Below the pieces are notes generated by a model, which saw only the letters and a program-made list of their open reading frames with translations, was not told where the DNA came from and did no database searches. Shown piece after piece: positions 27,778 through 36,433 of a stretch of 64,000 bases of DNA (position 1 is its first letter; each line of letters begins with the position of its first letter). The DNA is from Halohasta litorea. GTDB lineage: Archaea > Halobacteriota > Halobacteria > Halobacteriales > Haloferacaceae. The DNA lies in assembly GCF_024494645.1 (NCBI RefSeq), contig NZ_JANHDJ010000007.1, positions 211,256 through 275,255 of the forward strand. The letters are read 5' to 3'. The position numbers and the translations under genes were made by a program.

Positions 27778-28887
27778 TCACTCCGTCGGTTCGCTGTGCT
27801 TGCTGTCGCCTGTCTCTACGCCCAGTTGCTCACAGACCTCGATCAGCACGTCGATCGAGTGATCGAACTCGGCGAGCGAGAGGTGCTCGTGGGGCGTGTG
27901 ATCGAGGTTCGAATCGCCAGGACCGTAAGAAACGATCGGACAGCCCCACTCGTCGGCGTAGATGTTCATATCCGCGGTGCCGGTTTTCCGTAGCAGGCGC
28001 GGATCGCCGCCCTGCTCGCGGATCGCCACCCGGAACAGCCGGGCAACCTCGCTGCGAGGGCTGGTCATCACCGCCGGGATGAACTCCGTCCAGTTGACCG
28101 TCCCCGTCTCCAGTTCGGCATCGGAGAGCTCCCGGACCTCCTCGGGGGTGCGCTCCGGCGGCACTCGGAGCTGGAACTCCATGGTCGACTCCATCGAGAG
28201 CCCATCCACTGAAATTCCGCCCTCGAACTCGACGGGTTTGGTCGTCACCTGTTCGAAGACCGGAATCCACTCGTCGGGTTCGAAAACGTCCTCGACGCGC
28301 TCCCACCAGCTCATGGCGTGCTGGATCGCGTTCGGGTCGGGCCGGGAGGTGTGGCCGGACTCGCTCGTTGCGACGTAGGTGCCCTCAAGCAGCCCCCGGT
28401 AGCCCAGCGTGATGCCGTCCCAGCCCGAGGGCTCGCCGTTGATGATCGCCTCGGGTGCCTCGCGGTTCTCGATGAGGTGCCACGCGCCGCGAGAGGTCGA
28501 CTCCTCGCCGACAACACCCACGAATGAGGCCCCCGTTTCCACTGCAGCGATCGCCATCGCCGCCAGCGGGCCGGTGGCGTCGACGCTGCCGCGGCCCCAG
28601 AGTTCGGGGCCCTCCTCGCCGTCTTTGATTTCGACCGGAATGTCTCCCGGTACGGTGTCGATATGCGAGGTCAGGAGGATCGTATCGTCACCGGGCGCGC
28701 GGACGTTGCCGATATCGTCGATCCAGACCTCGCGGTCGTGGCGCTCGAAGAAGGCCGCCAGCGCCTCGGCGGCCTCGGTCTCGTTGCCCGACACTGAGGG
28801 GATCGAGACGAGCTCCGTCAGGAGTTCGCGGCCCTCGGTGTCGACCGCGGGATGGTCGAGCACGCTCTCGCTGGCTTCGACCGCCAT
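27778..28887 (-). CDS. argE: [LysW]-ornithine (lysine) hydrolase, M20 peptidase family
   Basis: 369 residues. Releases ornithine from the carrier protein LysW. Metal ligands of the M20 family are visible: the His-Asp in LLTSHIDTVPG, the aspartate in GRGSVDATG, the glutamate pair in VGEESTSRG and a C-terminal HTPHEHLSLAEFD histidine. Ends at the next gene's start region and overlaps argD by one base (TAATG). In the LysW systems this protein is called ArgE/LysK. Confidence 0.9.
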   Translation of the reverse strand: MAVEASESVLDHPAVDTEGRELLTELVSIPSVSGNETEAAEALAAFFERHDREVWIDDIGNVRAPGDDTILLTSHIDTVPGDIPVEIKDGEEGPELWGRGSVDATGPLAAMAIAAVETGASFVGVVGEESTSRGAWHLIENREAPEAIINGEPSGWDGITLGYRGLLEGTYVATSESGHTSRPDPNAIQHAMSWWERVEDVFEPDEWIPVFEQVTTKPVEFEGGISVDGLSMESTMEFQLRVPPERTPEEVRELSDAELETGTVNWTEFIPAVMTSPRSEVARLFRVAIREQGGDPRLLRKTGTADMNIYADEWGCPIVSYGPGDSNLDHTPHEHLSLAEFDHSIDVLIEVCEQLGVETGDSKHSEPTE

Positions 28888-30023
28888 TACGAGAGTGCCT
28901 CCGTCAGGGCGTCGACAACAGTGTCGACGTGGTCTTTCTCGATGATCAGCGGCGGCAGGAACCGGACGACGGTTCGGCCCGCGGGCAGCGCGAGCACCTG
29001 ATGGTTGATCGCGAGATCCCGCAGCACGCGGTTCGCGCCGCGTTTGACCTCGACACCGATCATCAGGCCATTACCGCGGACCTCCCGGATCGGCAGATCG
29101 TGTTCCTCGGCGGCGGCCTCGATCTCGGCAGTCATGTAGTCGCCGATCTCGTCGGCGTGGGACGGGATCTCCTCGCTCATCAGAGTCTCCAGCGTTGCGT
29201 TCGAGGCGGCGGCGACCACTGGCCCACCCGAGAAGGTCGAGCCGTGGTTGCCGCAGTCCTCGGCGATCCAGTCGGCACACAGCGTCGCGCCGAGGGGCAT
29301 TCCGTTGGCAATTCCTTTCGCGCTCGTGAGGATGTCGGGGACGACACCGGCCTGCTCGCAGGCCCACAGCGTGCCGGTTCGGCCGACGCCGGTCTGGATC
29401 TCGTCGAAGACGAGTGCTGCGCCAGCGTCTTTGGTCACCTCGCGGGCCGATTCGAGATAGTCGACTGTCGCGGGGTGAATCCCACCTTCGCCCTGCACCG
29501 GTTCGAGGAAGACCGCCGCCGTCTCGTCGTCGACCACCTCGGCCAACTCCTCCTCGTCGCCGTAGCTGACGAACTCGATGTCGCCGGCCAGCGGCTCGAA
29601 ATCCTTCTTATATTTCTGTTTCCACGTCATCGCCAGTGCGCCCATCGTGCGGCCGTGGAAGGCGCGCTTGGTGGCGACGATCTTCGAGTTGCCGGTCGCG
29701 CTGCGGGCGAACTTCATCGCGGCCTCGTTGGCCTCGGTCCCGGAGTTACAGAGCCACACCTTCGAGAGGTCGCCGGGTGCGAGATTGGCGAGCCGCTCGT
29801 AGAGTTCCGTGCGGACGTCGACCGGGTACGACGCCTGCACGTAGGTCAGCGTCTCGGCCTGATTCTGGATCGCCGCGGTCACGTCGGGGTGGCTGTGGCC
29901 CAGCGGCGCGACCGCGTAGCTCGCACCGAAGTCCAGATACTCGGTGCCGTCTTCGCTGTAGAGATACGGCCCCTCGCCGTGGTCGATGTCGATGGGTTTC
30001 TCGGAGAAAACGAAGCCGCTCAT
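28887..30023 (-). CDS. argD: [LysW]-glutamate/aminoadipate semialdehyde aminotransferase
   Basis: 378 residues, class III PLP aminotransferase that turns the LysW-bound semialdehyde into LysW-ornithine. Family marks: LCNSGTEANEAAMKFAR, the cofactor aspartate in ALVFDEIQTGVGRTG, and the Schiff-base lysine in TSAKGIANGMPLGA near 235. The stop overlaps the argE start. Follows the kinase gene with a 4-base overlap. Confidence 0.93.
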   Translation of the reverse strand: MSGFVFSEKPIDIDHGEGPYLYSEDGTEYLDFGASYAVAPLGHSHPDVTAAIQNQAETLTYVQASYPVDVRTELYERLANLAPGDLSKVWLCNSGTEANEAAMKFARSATGNSKIVATKRAFHGRTMGALAMTWKQKYKKDFEPLAGDIEFVSYGDEEELAEVVDDETAAVFLEPVQGEGGIHPATVDYLESAREVTKDAGAALVFDEIQTGVGRTGTLWACEQAGVVPDILTSAKGIANGMPLGATLCADWIAEDCGNHGSTFSGGPVVAAASNATLETLMSEEIPSHADEIGDYMTAEIEAAAEEHDLPIREVRGNGLMIGVEVKRGANRVLRDLAINHQVLALPAGRTVVRFLPPLIIEKDHVDTVVDALTEALS

Positions 30024-31006
30024 TGGTCCGCCTCCGCTGGTTCGTCTTCGGTGGCGTCCAACGCGCTGCGGTGGATCGTCGTCCCGCTTCCACCGAGGGC
30101 GTCGGTCACTGGCGCGTCACTGTTCGCATCGGCCACGTAGACGGCTGGCGAGCCGCCGTCGAGTGCTTCTGTCGCTGCCATCACTTTCTTTGTCATGAAT
30201 CCTTCCGCTGCCGTCTTGACTGCCGCCAACTCCGCGGGCGTCGACGCCGACTCGATCAGCGTCTCCGGATCGTCCGGATCTTCGTAAATTCCGGTTACAT
30301 CCGTCAGCATGATAAGCTCACCGCCGAGTGCGCCCGCGATTGCGGCCGCCGAGCGGTCGGCATCCGCGTTCACTGGGGTTACCGACCCATCCTTGTTTTC
30401 GCCGAGCATCGGCACGCTCACGATCGGCGTATAGCTATCCGCCAACAAATCGGTCAGTAGCTCGTCGTTCACGTCGGTGATCTTCCCGGAGTGGTCGCCG
30501 CGTTTGATCTTCTTTTTGCCGTCTTCGAGCACACGGACCGCTGACTTGCGCGGGCCACTCAAGAGGCCGCCGTCGACGCCCGAGAGACCGATGGCGTCGA
30601 CGCCCGCATTCCGAAACAGCGTCGTCAGTTCGGTGTTGAGCTTGCCGGCCATCACCATCTCGAAGACCTCGATGGTCTCCTCGTCGGTGAAGCGGCCAGT
30701 GACGCCGCCGGGCGTCTCGACATAGGTCGGCTCGATCTCCATCCGTTCGAGCGTCTCGTCGACCGCCGTCGAGCCGCCGTGGACGACGACAACGTCGCGG
30801 CCCTCGTCGACGAGTTCGGCGATGTCGCCGACCGCGCCCTCGGGGTCGACGGCTTTCGCGCCGCCGATCTTTACCACGACCGGGGGCCGTCGGCCACCGT
30901 CGGTCGCAAGCTGGTTCGCCTGGTGGGCGGCCGATTCGGTCGACTGGTCGTCTGCGCGCGGCTCGGAAATACGAACGTCACGCGCGTCTGTGGTGTATCC
31001 GGTCAT
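30020..31006 (-). CDS. argB: [LysW]-glutamate kinase
   Basis: Amino-acid-kinase fold (VVVKIGGAKAVDP, VVVHGGSTAVDE, GLSGVDGGLLSG, NADADRSAAAIAGALGGELIMLTDVTG). Phosphorylates the LysW-bound glutamate. The 328-residue reading from the ATG at 31006 has about 43 extra residues before the fold; a GTG at 30877-30875 gives MVKIGGAKAVDP, the usual haloarchaeal start, so the true N-terminus is uncertain. Mild acidic bias in the extension means it may be real. 25 bases after argC. Confidence 0.9.
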   Translation of the reverse strand: MTGYTTDARDVRISEPRADDQSTESAAHQANQLATDGGRRPPVVVKIGGAKAVDPEGAVGDIAELVDEGRDVVVVHGGSTAVDETLERMEIEPTYVETPGGVTGRFTDEETIEVFEMVMAGKLNTELTTLFRNAGVDAIGLSGVDGGLLSGPRKSAVRVLEDGKKKIKRGDHSGKITDVNDELLTDLLADSYTPIVSVPMLGENKDGSVTPVNADADRSAAAIAGALGGELIMLTDVTGIYEDPDDPETLIESASTPAELAAVKTAAEGFMTKKVMAATEALDGGSPAVYVADANSDAPVTDALGGSGTTIHRSALDATEDEPAEADQ

Positions 31007-31031
31007 AGTAAAATCGTCAAACGGGTCGACG

Positions 31032-32078
31032 CTATGGCGCGCCGACCGGGTGGAGGCCTGCGAACTCGAGGCCCGCAGTCTCGTCGAGGCCGAGGGCGAC
31101 GTTCGCGCCGTGGATTGCCTGTCCGGCCGAGCCTTTCATCATGTTGTCGATCGCCGAGAAGGCGACGATGCGCTTGTTCGAGGGGTCGAGTTCGAAGCCG
31201 ACCTCGCCGATGTTGGTCCCGGCGACCGCCTTCGGCTCGGGGTAGCGGTAGACGCCACCGCCGCCGGCGACGAGTCGCATGAACGGCTCGTCCTCGTAGC
31301 TGCCGCGGTAGGCCTTCCAGAGGTCCCCTTTTGAAACTGGTTGGCCGGGGAAGACGTGACACGTGGCCGACGAGCCGCGGATCATATCGACCGCGTGGAC
31401 GGTAAACGACACCGAGATACCGAGGAACTGCTCGATCTCGGCCTCGTGGCGGTGGGAAATCGGTGCATACGGGCGGACGATCCCCGAGCGCTCGGGGTGG
31501 CTTGAGGCCGCGCCGCCACCTGCGCCACCCTCCGAGGAGCCGACCTTGACGTCGACGACGATATCTTCGCCGCCGCTGAGGATGTCGGCATCAAAGAGCG
31601 GTTTGAGGCCGAGAATCGTCGAGGTGGCGTTACAGCCCCCGCTCGCGATGAGTTCGGCTCCCGGCAACTCCTCGCGCGTGAGTTCGGGAAGCGCGTAGAC
31701 GCTCTTATCGAGGTATTCGGGCGCGCTGTGGCCATCGTACCACTCCTCGTACTGTTCGGCGGTGTTGAGGCGGAAGTCCGCCGAGAGGTCGACGACCGTG
31801 TCGGCGTGCTCGTAGAACGTGTCGATCTGCTCCATCGAGACGCCGTGTGGCGTCGCCGCGAAGATCACGTCGACAGATTCGAGGTCATCGGGCGAGCTAA
31901 ATCGCAGGTCGAGTTCCCGGAGGTTCGGATGGGAGTGGCCGACCGTTTTGTTCGCTTTCGAGCGGCTCGTGGCCTGTGTGATCTCGAAGTTCGGGTGGCC
32001 AGCCAGCAGGCGCAGCAGTTCGCCGCCGGTGAAGCCGGTGCCGCCGATGACTGTCGCGGTGTAGGTCTCGCTGCTCAT
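31032..32078 (-). CDS. argC: [LysW]-glutamyl-phosphate reductase
   Basis: 348 residues, NADPH-dependent. Rossmann-type VIGGTGFTGGELLRLL at the N-terminus, the catalytic cysteine in ASGGCNATSTILG, and the His-containing VHAVDMIRGSSATCHVF. The glycine-rich SSEGGAGGGAASSHPERSG segment matches the LysY/ArgC group that uses LysW-bound substrates. Start overlaps the argX stop by 4 bases. Confidence 0.94.
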   Translation of the reverse strand: MSSETYTATVIGGTGFTGGELLRLLAGHPNFEITQATSRSKANKTVGHSHPNLRELDLRFSSPDDLESVDVIFAATPHGVSMEQIDTFYEHADTVVDLSADFRLNTAEQYEEWYDGHSAPEYLDKSVYALPELTREELPGAELIASGGCNATSTILGLKPLFDADILSGGEDIVVDVKVGSSEGGAGGGAASSHPERSGIVRPYAPISHRHEAEIEQFLGISVSFTVHAVDMIRGSSATCHVFPGQPVSKGDLWKAYRGSYEDEPFMRLVAGGGGVYRYPEPKAVAGTNIGEVGFELDPSNKRIVAFSAIDNMMKGSAGQAIHGANVALGLDETAGLEFAGLHPVGAP

Positions 32079-32959
32079 GCAGTCGTCAACTCCTCGTTTT
32101 CGGCCGCTGCTTTCGATTCCAGCCAGTCAACGACCGCGGCGGGCACGTCGACATCCACGCAGCTATCGAGGGCTTTGAACTCGACATTGTGGTTGATCTC
32201 GTGGACGGTGTACTCGCCGCTTTCGGGGCCGCCGACCTCCATCAGGTCGACGCCCAGCAGCCCGCCACCGACCGCGTCGCTGGCCTGTTCGACCAGCTCC
32301 AAGGCCCTGTCGTCGAGTTCGAAGTCGTCGGTCTCGCCGCCCTTGGCGGCGTTGGTCAGCCAGTGGTCCGACGTTCGCGTCATCGCGGCGACCGGCTTGC
32401 CGTCGGTTGCCAGCACGCGAATATCGCGGCCCGGCTTGTCGACGAACTCCTGGATGTAGAACACCTTGTGCTCGTAGTGGCCCAGGACCTTCTTGTGCTC
32501 CAGGATCGCCTCGGCAGCACTTTTCGAGTCGATCTTGGCCATCAGTCGACCCCATGATCCCACAACCGGCTTCAGGACGCAAGGGTAGCCGAACTCCTCG
32601 ATGGCCTCCATCGCCGAGTCAGTGGTAAAGGCGACTTTGGTTTCGGGCGTCGGCACGCCAGCGTCGTCGAGCGCGAGGCTGTTTTTGGCCTTGTCGGCAC
32701 AAACGTCGGCGGTCTCGGGACCGTTGACGACCGGGATGCCGTAGTGGTCGATAAAGCGGGTGGCGTACAGCGACCGGCTGGTCGACAGACAGCGGTCGAC
32801 GACCAGATCGAGGTCCTCGATATCGGCGGTCGTGCCGTCGAGGCCGAACTGGTGTTTCCGAACGTCGATCTTCGTGATCTCGTGGTCCCGCTCCCGCAGC
32901 TCGCCGAGCAAGAGCTTCTCGTCTTTGCGAATCCGCGAATAAAGAATTCCAATGTTCAT
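32075..32959 (-). CDS. argX: LysW ligase, RimK/ATP-grasp family
   Basis: 294 residues from MNIGILYSRIRKDEKLL at 32959; an upstream in-frame extension to 33088 runs through the lysW coding region and is rejected. ATP-grasp ligase that attaches glutamate (or aminoadipate) to the C-terminal Glu of LysW. Visible: KPVVGSWGRLMAKI, YIQEFVDKPGRDIRVL, and VDLMEVGGPESGEYTVHEINHNVEFK. In other genomes annotated LysX; whether it accepts glutamate, aminoadipate or both cannot be told from sequence alone. Confidence 0.93.
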   Translation of the reverse strand: MNIGILYSRIRKDEKLLLGELRERDHEITKIDVRKHQFGLDGTTADIEDLDLVVDRCLSTSRSLYATRFIDHYGIPVVNGPETADVCADKAKNSLALDDAGVPTPETKVAFTTDSAMEAIEEFGYPCVLKPVVGSWGRLMAKIDSKSAAEAILEHKKVLGHYEHKVFYIQEFVDKPGRDIRVLATDGKPVAAMTRTSDHWLTNAAKGGETDDFELDDRALELVEQASDAVGGGLLGVDLMEVGGPESGEYTVHEINHNVEFKALDSCVDVDVPAAVVDWLESKAAAENEELTTA

Positions 32960-33005
32960 AGGTGTGTGGTCGGGCGTGAAAACGCCACCGCGGTCGTCGC
33001 CAAAC

Positions 33006-33176
33006 TTACTCGCCCCAGTCCTCTTCGAGTTCGGGGGCCGTCTCCAGCTCCGGCGGGTCGACGGCGATGACTTCGAGTTCGGCACCACAGGTGCCGCAGT
33101 CGATGATCTCTCCGACTTCCAGATCGTCGTGCAGGGAGACCTCGGCCCCGCACTCCGGACATTCTGCGTCTGTCAT
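33006..33176 (-). CDS. lysW: Amino-group carrier protein LysW
   Basis: 56-residue zinc-binding acidic protein. Two CxxC pairs (CPEC and CGTC) hold a zinc; the C-terminus ends in EEDWGE, whose last Glu carries the growing arginine intermediate. Start at the ATG 33176 (MTDAECPEC). Preceded by its own TATA element, so it can be transcribed separately from argGH. Forty-six bases before argX. Confidence 0.95.
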   Translation of the reverse strand: MTDAECPECGAEVSLHDDLEVGEIIDCGTCGAELEVIAVDPPELETAPELEEDWGE

Positions 33177-33200
33177 GTGCGTACTCACGACTTCCCCACC

Positions 33201-33213
33201 TATATACTTAAAC
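33201..33213 (-). promoter_or_regulatory. TATA box for lysW
   Basis: TTTAAGTATATA on the minus strand, about 30 nt upstream of the lysW ATG; the 170-base gap to argH and this element mark an internal promoter in the arginine locus. Confidence 0.5.
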
Positions 33214-33350
33214 ACATCGAACTTGTTTGAAAGTTTACAATAAGCGGAGAAGCCACTACGGGAGAATTAGCGGGCGTCGGCAGTTCGTCGAAATCCTCGG
33301 CTGGATTTCATGTTGGTGTGTTGCCCCCACGAGGGGGTCGCCGCAGTCGT

Positions 33351-34847
33351 CTATACATACTGGTCGACCTCCTTGGCCAGAGTCGTTTCGGCCTCATCCA
33401 GCGCGGCCTGCCTGTCGGCCAGCGCGTCGCTGTCGTCGGCGAGCGTCTCCCGTGCGCCCGCGATGGTCGACTCGACGGCTGCGGTGGCCGGGCCGCCCTG
33501 CGAGTCGCGGCTCTCGACGCTCTGGGCGGGATCGAGGGCGGCGGCGACGGCCTGCTCGTCTACGTATTTAAATAGTGACTCGCCGAGTACGTCCTCGGTG
33601 GCCGAATCGAGCAGGGCGGCCGAGACTCCCGTGTCCCTATCTTCGGCCTCCTCGGCGGCCAGTGCGACCACCTCGTGGGCCGTGCGGAACGGGAGCCCAG
33701 CCATCGCCAGCAGGTCGGCGATCCCGGTCGCCGTCGAAAAGCCTGCCCCGGCCTCGTCGGCCAGCAGCTTCTCGTTCCAACTCGCGGTCGACACCGCTCC
33801 CGCCGCGACCGCCGAGGCCTCGACGACGGCGTCGACCGCCCGGAACGTGTGCGGATGGGCGCGCTGTAGATCACGGTTGTAGGCCTGCGGCAGCCCTTTA
33901 AGTGTCGTCAGTAGCCCGGTCAGCTCGCCGGTTGCATCGCCCGCCACCGCACGGGTGAGTTCGAGCGTGTCGGGGTTCTTCTTTTGGGGCATGATCGACG
34001 AGGTCGAACTGTAGTCGTCCGAGAGGTCGATATACCCTTTATTAGCGAAGATGACGATATCTTCAGCCAGTCCCGACAGCGTCGTGGCGTGGATCGCCAG
34101 TGCCGCCGTCGCCTCGGCGAGGAAGTCACGGGCCGACGATGCGTCCATCGAGTTGTCGACAACTCGATCAAACCCGAGCAGCGCGGCGGTTCGCTCGCGG
34201 TCGATATCGAACGGCGTGCCCGCAAAGGCTGCCCCGCCAAGGGGCGATTCGTTGGTTCGGTCGTAGGCATCGAGCAGCCGCGCTGTATCGCGGCTGATGG
34301 TCGACGCATACGACATGAGGAAGTGACCGACCGTGATCGGCTGGGCGGGCTGGAGATGCGTGTAGCCAGGCATCAGAGTGTCAGTGTGCTCGGCCGCCGC
34401 GTCGATCAGGGCCTCACGCAGTGCGAGCGTGGTTTCGATGGCCTCCAGCAGGTCAGCACGAAGGCGGTAGCGAATACACGCCGCCACTTCGTCGTTGCGG
34501 CTCCGGGCGGTGTGCATCTTCCCGCCATCGGGGCCGATGCGGTCGATCACGGCCGATTCGATAGCTTCGTGGACGTCTTCCCCGCCGGAGAGGTCACCGT
34601 GGCCCGCGTTTTCGACATCAGCCAGCGCGTCGAGAATCCAGCCTGCCTCCTCATCGCTGATGATCTCCTGTTCGGCGAGCATGACGACGTGGGCGCGGTC
34701 GACCGCGAGATCCGCCGTAAAAATACGCTCGTCGCCAGCGAGACTCGACAGGAACTCACGGGCGGGGCCGCCGCTGAAGCGGTCCCGGCGGACGACTGTC
34801 TCCTCGCCCTGCGCCACGTCGCTGTCGTCCGTCGAGTCTCCGGACAT
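33351..34847 (-). CDS. argH: Argininosuccinate lyase
   Basis: 498 residues from the ATG at 34847, one base after the argG stop; the longer open frame to 35066 runs in shadow of argG. Fumarase/aspartase superfamily: the signature SSIMPQKKNPD near 285, TARSRNDEVA near 97, YTHLQPAQPITVGH near 140. Splits argininosuccinate into arginine and fumarate. The family signature and length (usual 460-500) agree. Confidence 0.95.
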   Translation of the reverse strand: MSGDSTDDSDVAQGEETVVRRDRFSGGPAREFLSSLAGDERIFTADLAVDRAHVVMLAEQEIISDEEAGWILDALADVENAGHGDLSGGEDVHEAIESAVIDRIGPDGGKMHTARSRNDEVAACIRYRLRADLLEAIETTLALREALIDAAAEHTDTLMPGYTHLQPAQPITVGHFLMSYASTISRDTARLLDAYDRTNESPLGGAAFAGTPFDIDRERTAALLGFDRVVDNSMDASSARDFLAEATAALAIHATTLSGLAEDIVIFANKGYIDLSDDYSSTSSIMPQKKNPDTLELTRAVAGDATGELTGLLTTLKGLPQAYNRDLQRAHPHTFRAVDAVVEASAVAAGAVSTASWNEKLLADEAGAGFSTATGIADLLAMAGLPFRTAHEVVALAAEEAEDRDTGVSAALLDSATEDVLGESLFKYVDEQAVAAALDPAQSVESRDSQGGPATAAVESTIAGARETLADDSDALADRQAALDEAETTLAKEVDQYV

Positions 34848-34848
34848 C

Positions 34849-36078
34849 TTATTCGCTGTCGCCGCCGTCGGCGGCTGCTTTCGTTTTGGCGTCTTCGGCG
34901 GCCTTCTTGGCCTGGGCGGCAATGCGGTCCTGGTAGCCGTGGTATTTGGCAACACCCGTTGCGTCCTCTTGGGTGATCTTGCCGACCGTCTCGGTATTGA
35001 ACGAGGCCGCATCGGCGGAGTAGACGGCGTACTCGCTGGACCGGCCGACGACGCGGGCCTGGCCACCCTCGAAGCGGATCGTCACCGAGCCGGTGACTTT
35101 CTGCTGGGTCTCGTCGATGAAGCCCTCAAGCGCCGCAACGAGCGGCCCATCCACGAGCCCTTCGTAGCCTTTCTGACTCCACTCGTTGTCGACCTGCTTC
35201 TTGAAGTCGCGTTCTTCCTTCGTGAGGACGAGCGATTCGAGGCCCTCGTGGGCGTTCAGCAGGGTCGTGGCTGCGGGGTGCTCGTAGTTTTCGCGGACTT
35301 TGAGGCCGAGCATCCGGTCTTCCATCATGTCGGTGCGACCGACGCCGTAGGAGCCCGCCAGCTCGTTGAGCTCCTCGATGAGCGCGATCGGCTCCATCGC
35401 CTCGCCGTTGAGCGCGACCGGATAGCCGTCTTCGAACTCGAGTTCGATCTCTTCGGTCTCGCCGCTCGGCGCGGTGGTCCAGTCGTAGATCTCCTCGCCG
35501 GGGACGTGGTCGGGCTCTTCGAGGTCGCCGCCCTCGATCGAGCGACTCCAGAGGTTGGTGTCGATCGACCAGGTGCCCTCGTTTCCGGCCTGCACGGGAA
35601 GGTCACGTTCGTCGGCGTACTCGATCTCCCAGTTGCGGGTCATCCCCATCTCGCGGACGGGGGCGATGACTTCGAGATCGGAGGCGCGCCAGACAGCCTC
35701 GAAGCGGAGCTGGTCGTTGCCTTTGCCGGTACAGCCGTGGGCGATCCCGTCGCAGCCCTCTTCCTGGGCAACGCGGAGGATGGCTTTGGCGATCACGGGA
35801 CGGGCCAGCGCCGTGCCGAGTGGGTAGCCCTGATAGTCCGCGTTCGCGCGAACCGCGTCGAAACAGAGGTCGGCGAACTCCTCTTTGGCCTCGACTACGT
35901 GATGCTCCAGGTCGAGGGCCTCGGCGGTCTCCCGGGCCTCCTCGAACTCTTCGGCCGGTTGGCCGACGTCGACGGTCACACCGATTACTTCGTCGTAGCC
36001 GTACTCCTCTTCGAGAACCGGCACACAGACGGTCGTATCGAGACCGCCGCTGAACGCCAGTGCCACACGCTTTGTCAT
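34849..36078 (-). CDS. argG: Argininosuccinate synthase
   Basis: 409 residues. PP-loop ATP site VALAFSGGLDTTV at residues 5-17, and DGIAHGCTGKGNDQLRFE for citrulline/aspartate binding. Joins citrulline and aspartate at ATP cost. First gene of the arginine locus. A perfect palindrome (36120-36136) lies 42-58 bases upstream. The C-terminus is lysine- and alanine-rich (AAQAKKAAEDAKTKAAADG), an unusual tail. Confidence 0.95.
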   Translation of the reverse strand: MTKRVALAFSGGLDTTVCVPVLEEEYGYDEVIGVTVDVGQPAEEFEEARETAEALDLEHHVVEAKEEFADLCFDAVRANADYQGYPLGTALARPVIAKAILRVAQEEGCDGIAHGCTGKGNDQLRFEAVWRASDLEVIAPVREMGMTRNWEIEYADERDLPVQAGNEGTWSIDTNLWSRSIEGGDLEEPDHVPGEEIYDWTTAPSGETEEIELEFEDGYPVALNGEAMEPIALIEELNELAGSYGVGRTDMMEDRMLGLKVRENYEHPAATTLLNAHEGLESLVLTKEERDFKKQVDNEWSQKGYEGLVDGPLVAALEGFIDETQQKVTGSVTIRFEGGQARVVGRSSEYAVYSADAASFNTETVGKITQEDATGVAKYHGYQDRIAAQAKKAAEDAKTKAAADGGDSE

Positions 36079-36119
36079 TGGCTACTACGAATAGAGAGGG
36101 GAACTTAAATTCAGCGTTT

Positions 36120-36136
36120 CTATTTTCCGAAAATAG
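36120..36136. promoter_or_regulatory. Perfect palindrome upstream of argG
   Basis: CTATTTTC-C-GAAAATAG, two perfect 8-bp arms around one base. It sits just upstream of the presumed TATA element of argG (GAATTTAAG near 36102-36110), where an activator or repressor would act on the whole arginine locus. Confidence 0.55.
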
Positions 36137-36259
36137 TGTCATAGAGCAGGCTACGCACCTAAAAACGAGGAGTCATGAAAACGAATCGACGGCCGAACCG
36201 CGGGTGCCTACTGGCACCACGCTGGCTCGATCGTCAAAACGAGGCGAGGTCGGCCACGT

Positions 36260-36382
36260 ATGGCCGCCCCGCTCGCGGTAGTCGCCGTAGCCGCCGCTGC
36301 CGGATCGGAGCCAACAGGCGTGGTCGACGACTCGCTGCCATTAGCAGTGGGTTTTGGGCTCTGCTACAAAACCGTTGCGTGA
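36260..36382 (+). CDS. Possible 40-residue hydrophobic peptide
   Basis: ATG to TGA encodes MAAPLAVVAVAAAAGSEP and, after a VVDDS turn, a second hydrophobic run LPLAVGFGLCYKTVA: a plausible two-segment membrane peptide. It occupies the otherwise empty gap between argG and the MATE gene. No family known to me, no clear promoter; chance origin is possible in G+C-rich DNA. Confidence 0.3.
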   Translation: MAAPLAVVAVAAAAGSEPTGVVDDSLPLAVGFGLCYKTVA

Positions 36383-36433
36383 TTGTCCGTACCGTGTGTA
36401 CTGACCACATCCAACACTCCGTCCCGACCGGGG

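Larger units (their letters stand above)
36079..36433. other. 355-base gap between argG and the MATE gene
   Basis: Contains the argG promoter and palindrome at its left end, a 40-codon ORF (36260-36382), and otherwise no recognised feature. Longer ORFs that cross it lack haloarchaeal amino-acid bias. Confidence 0.5.
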
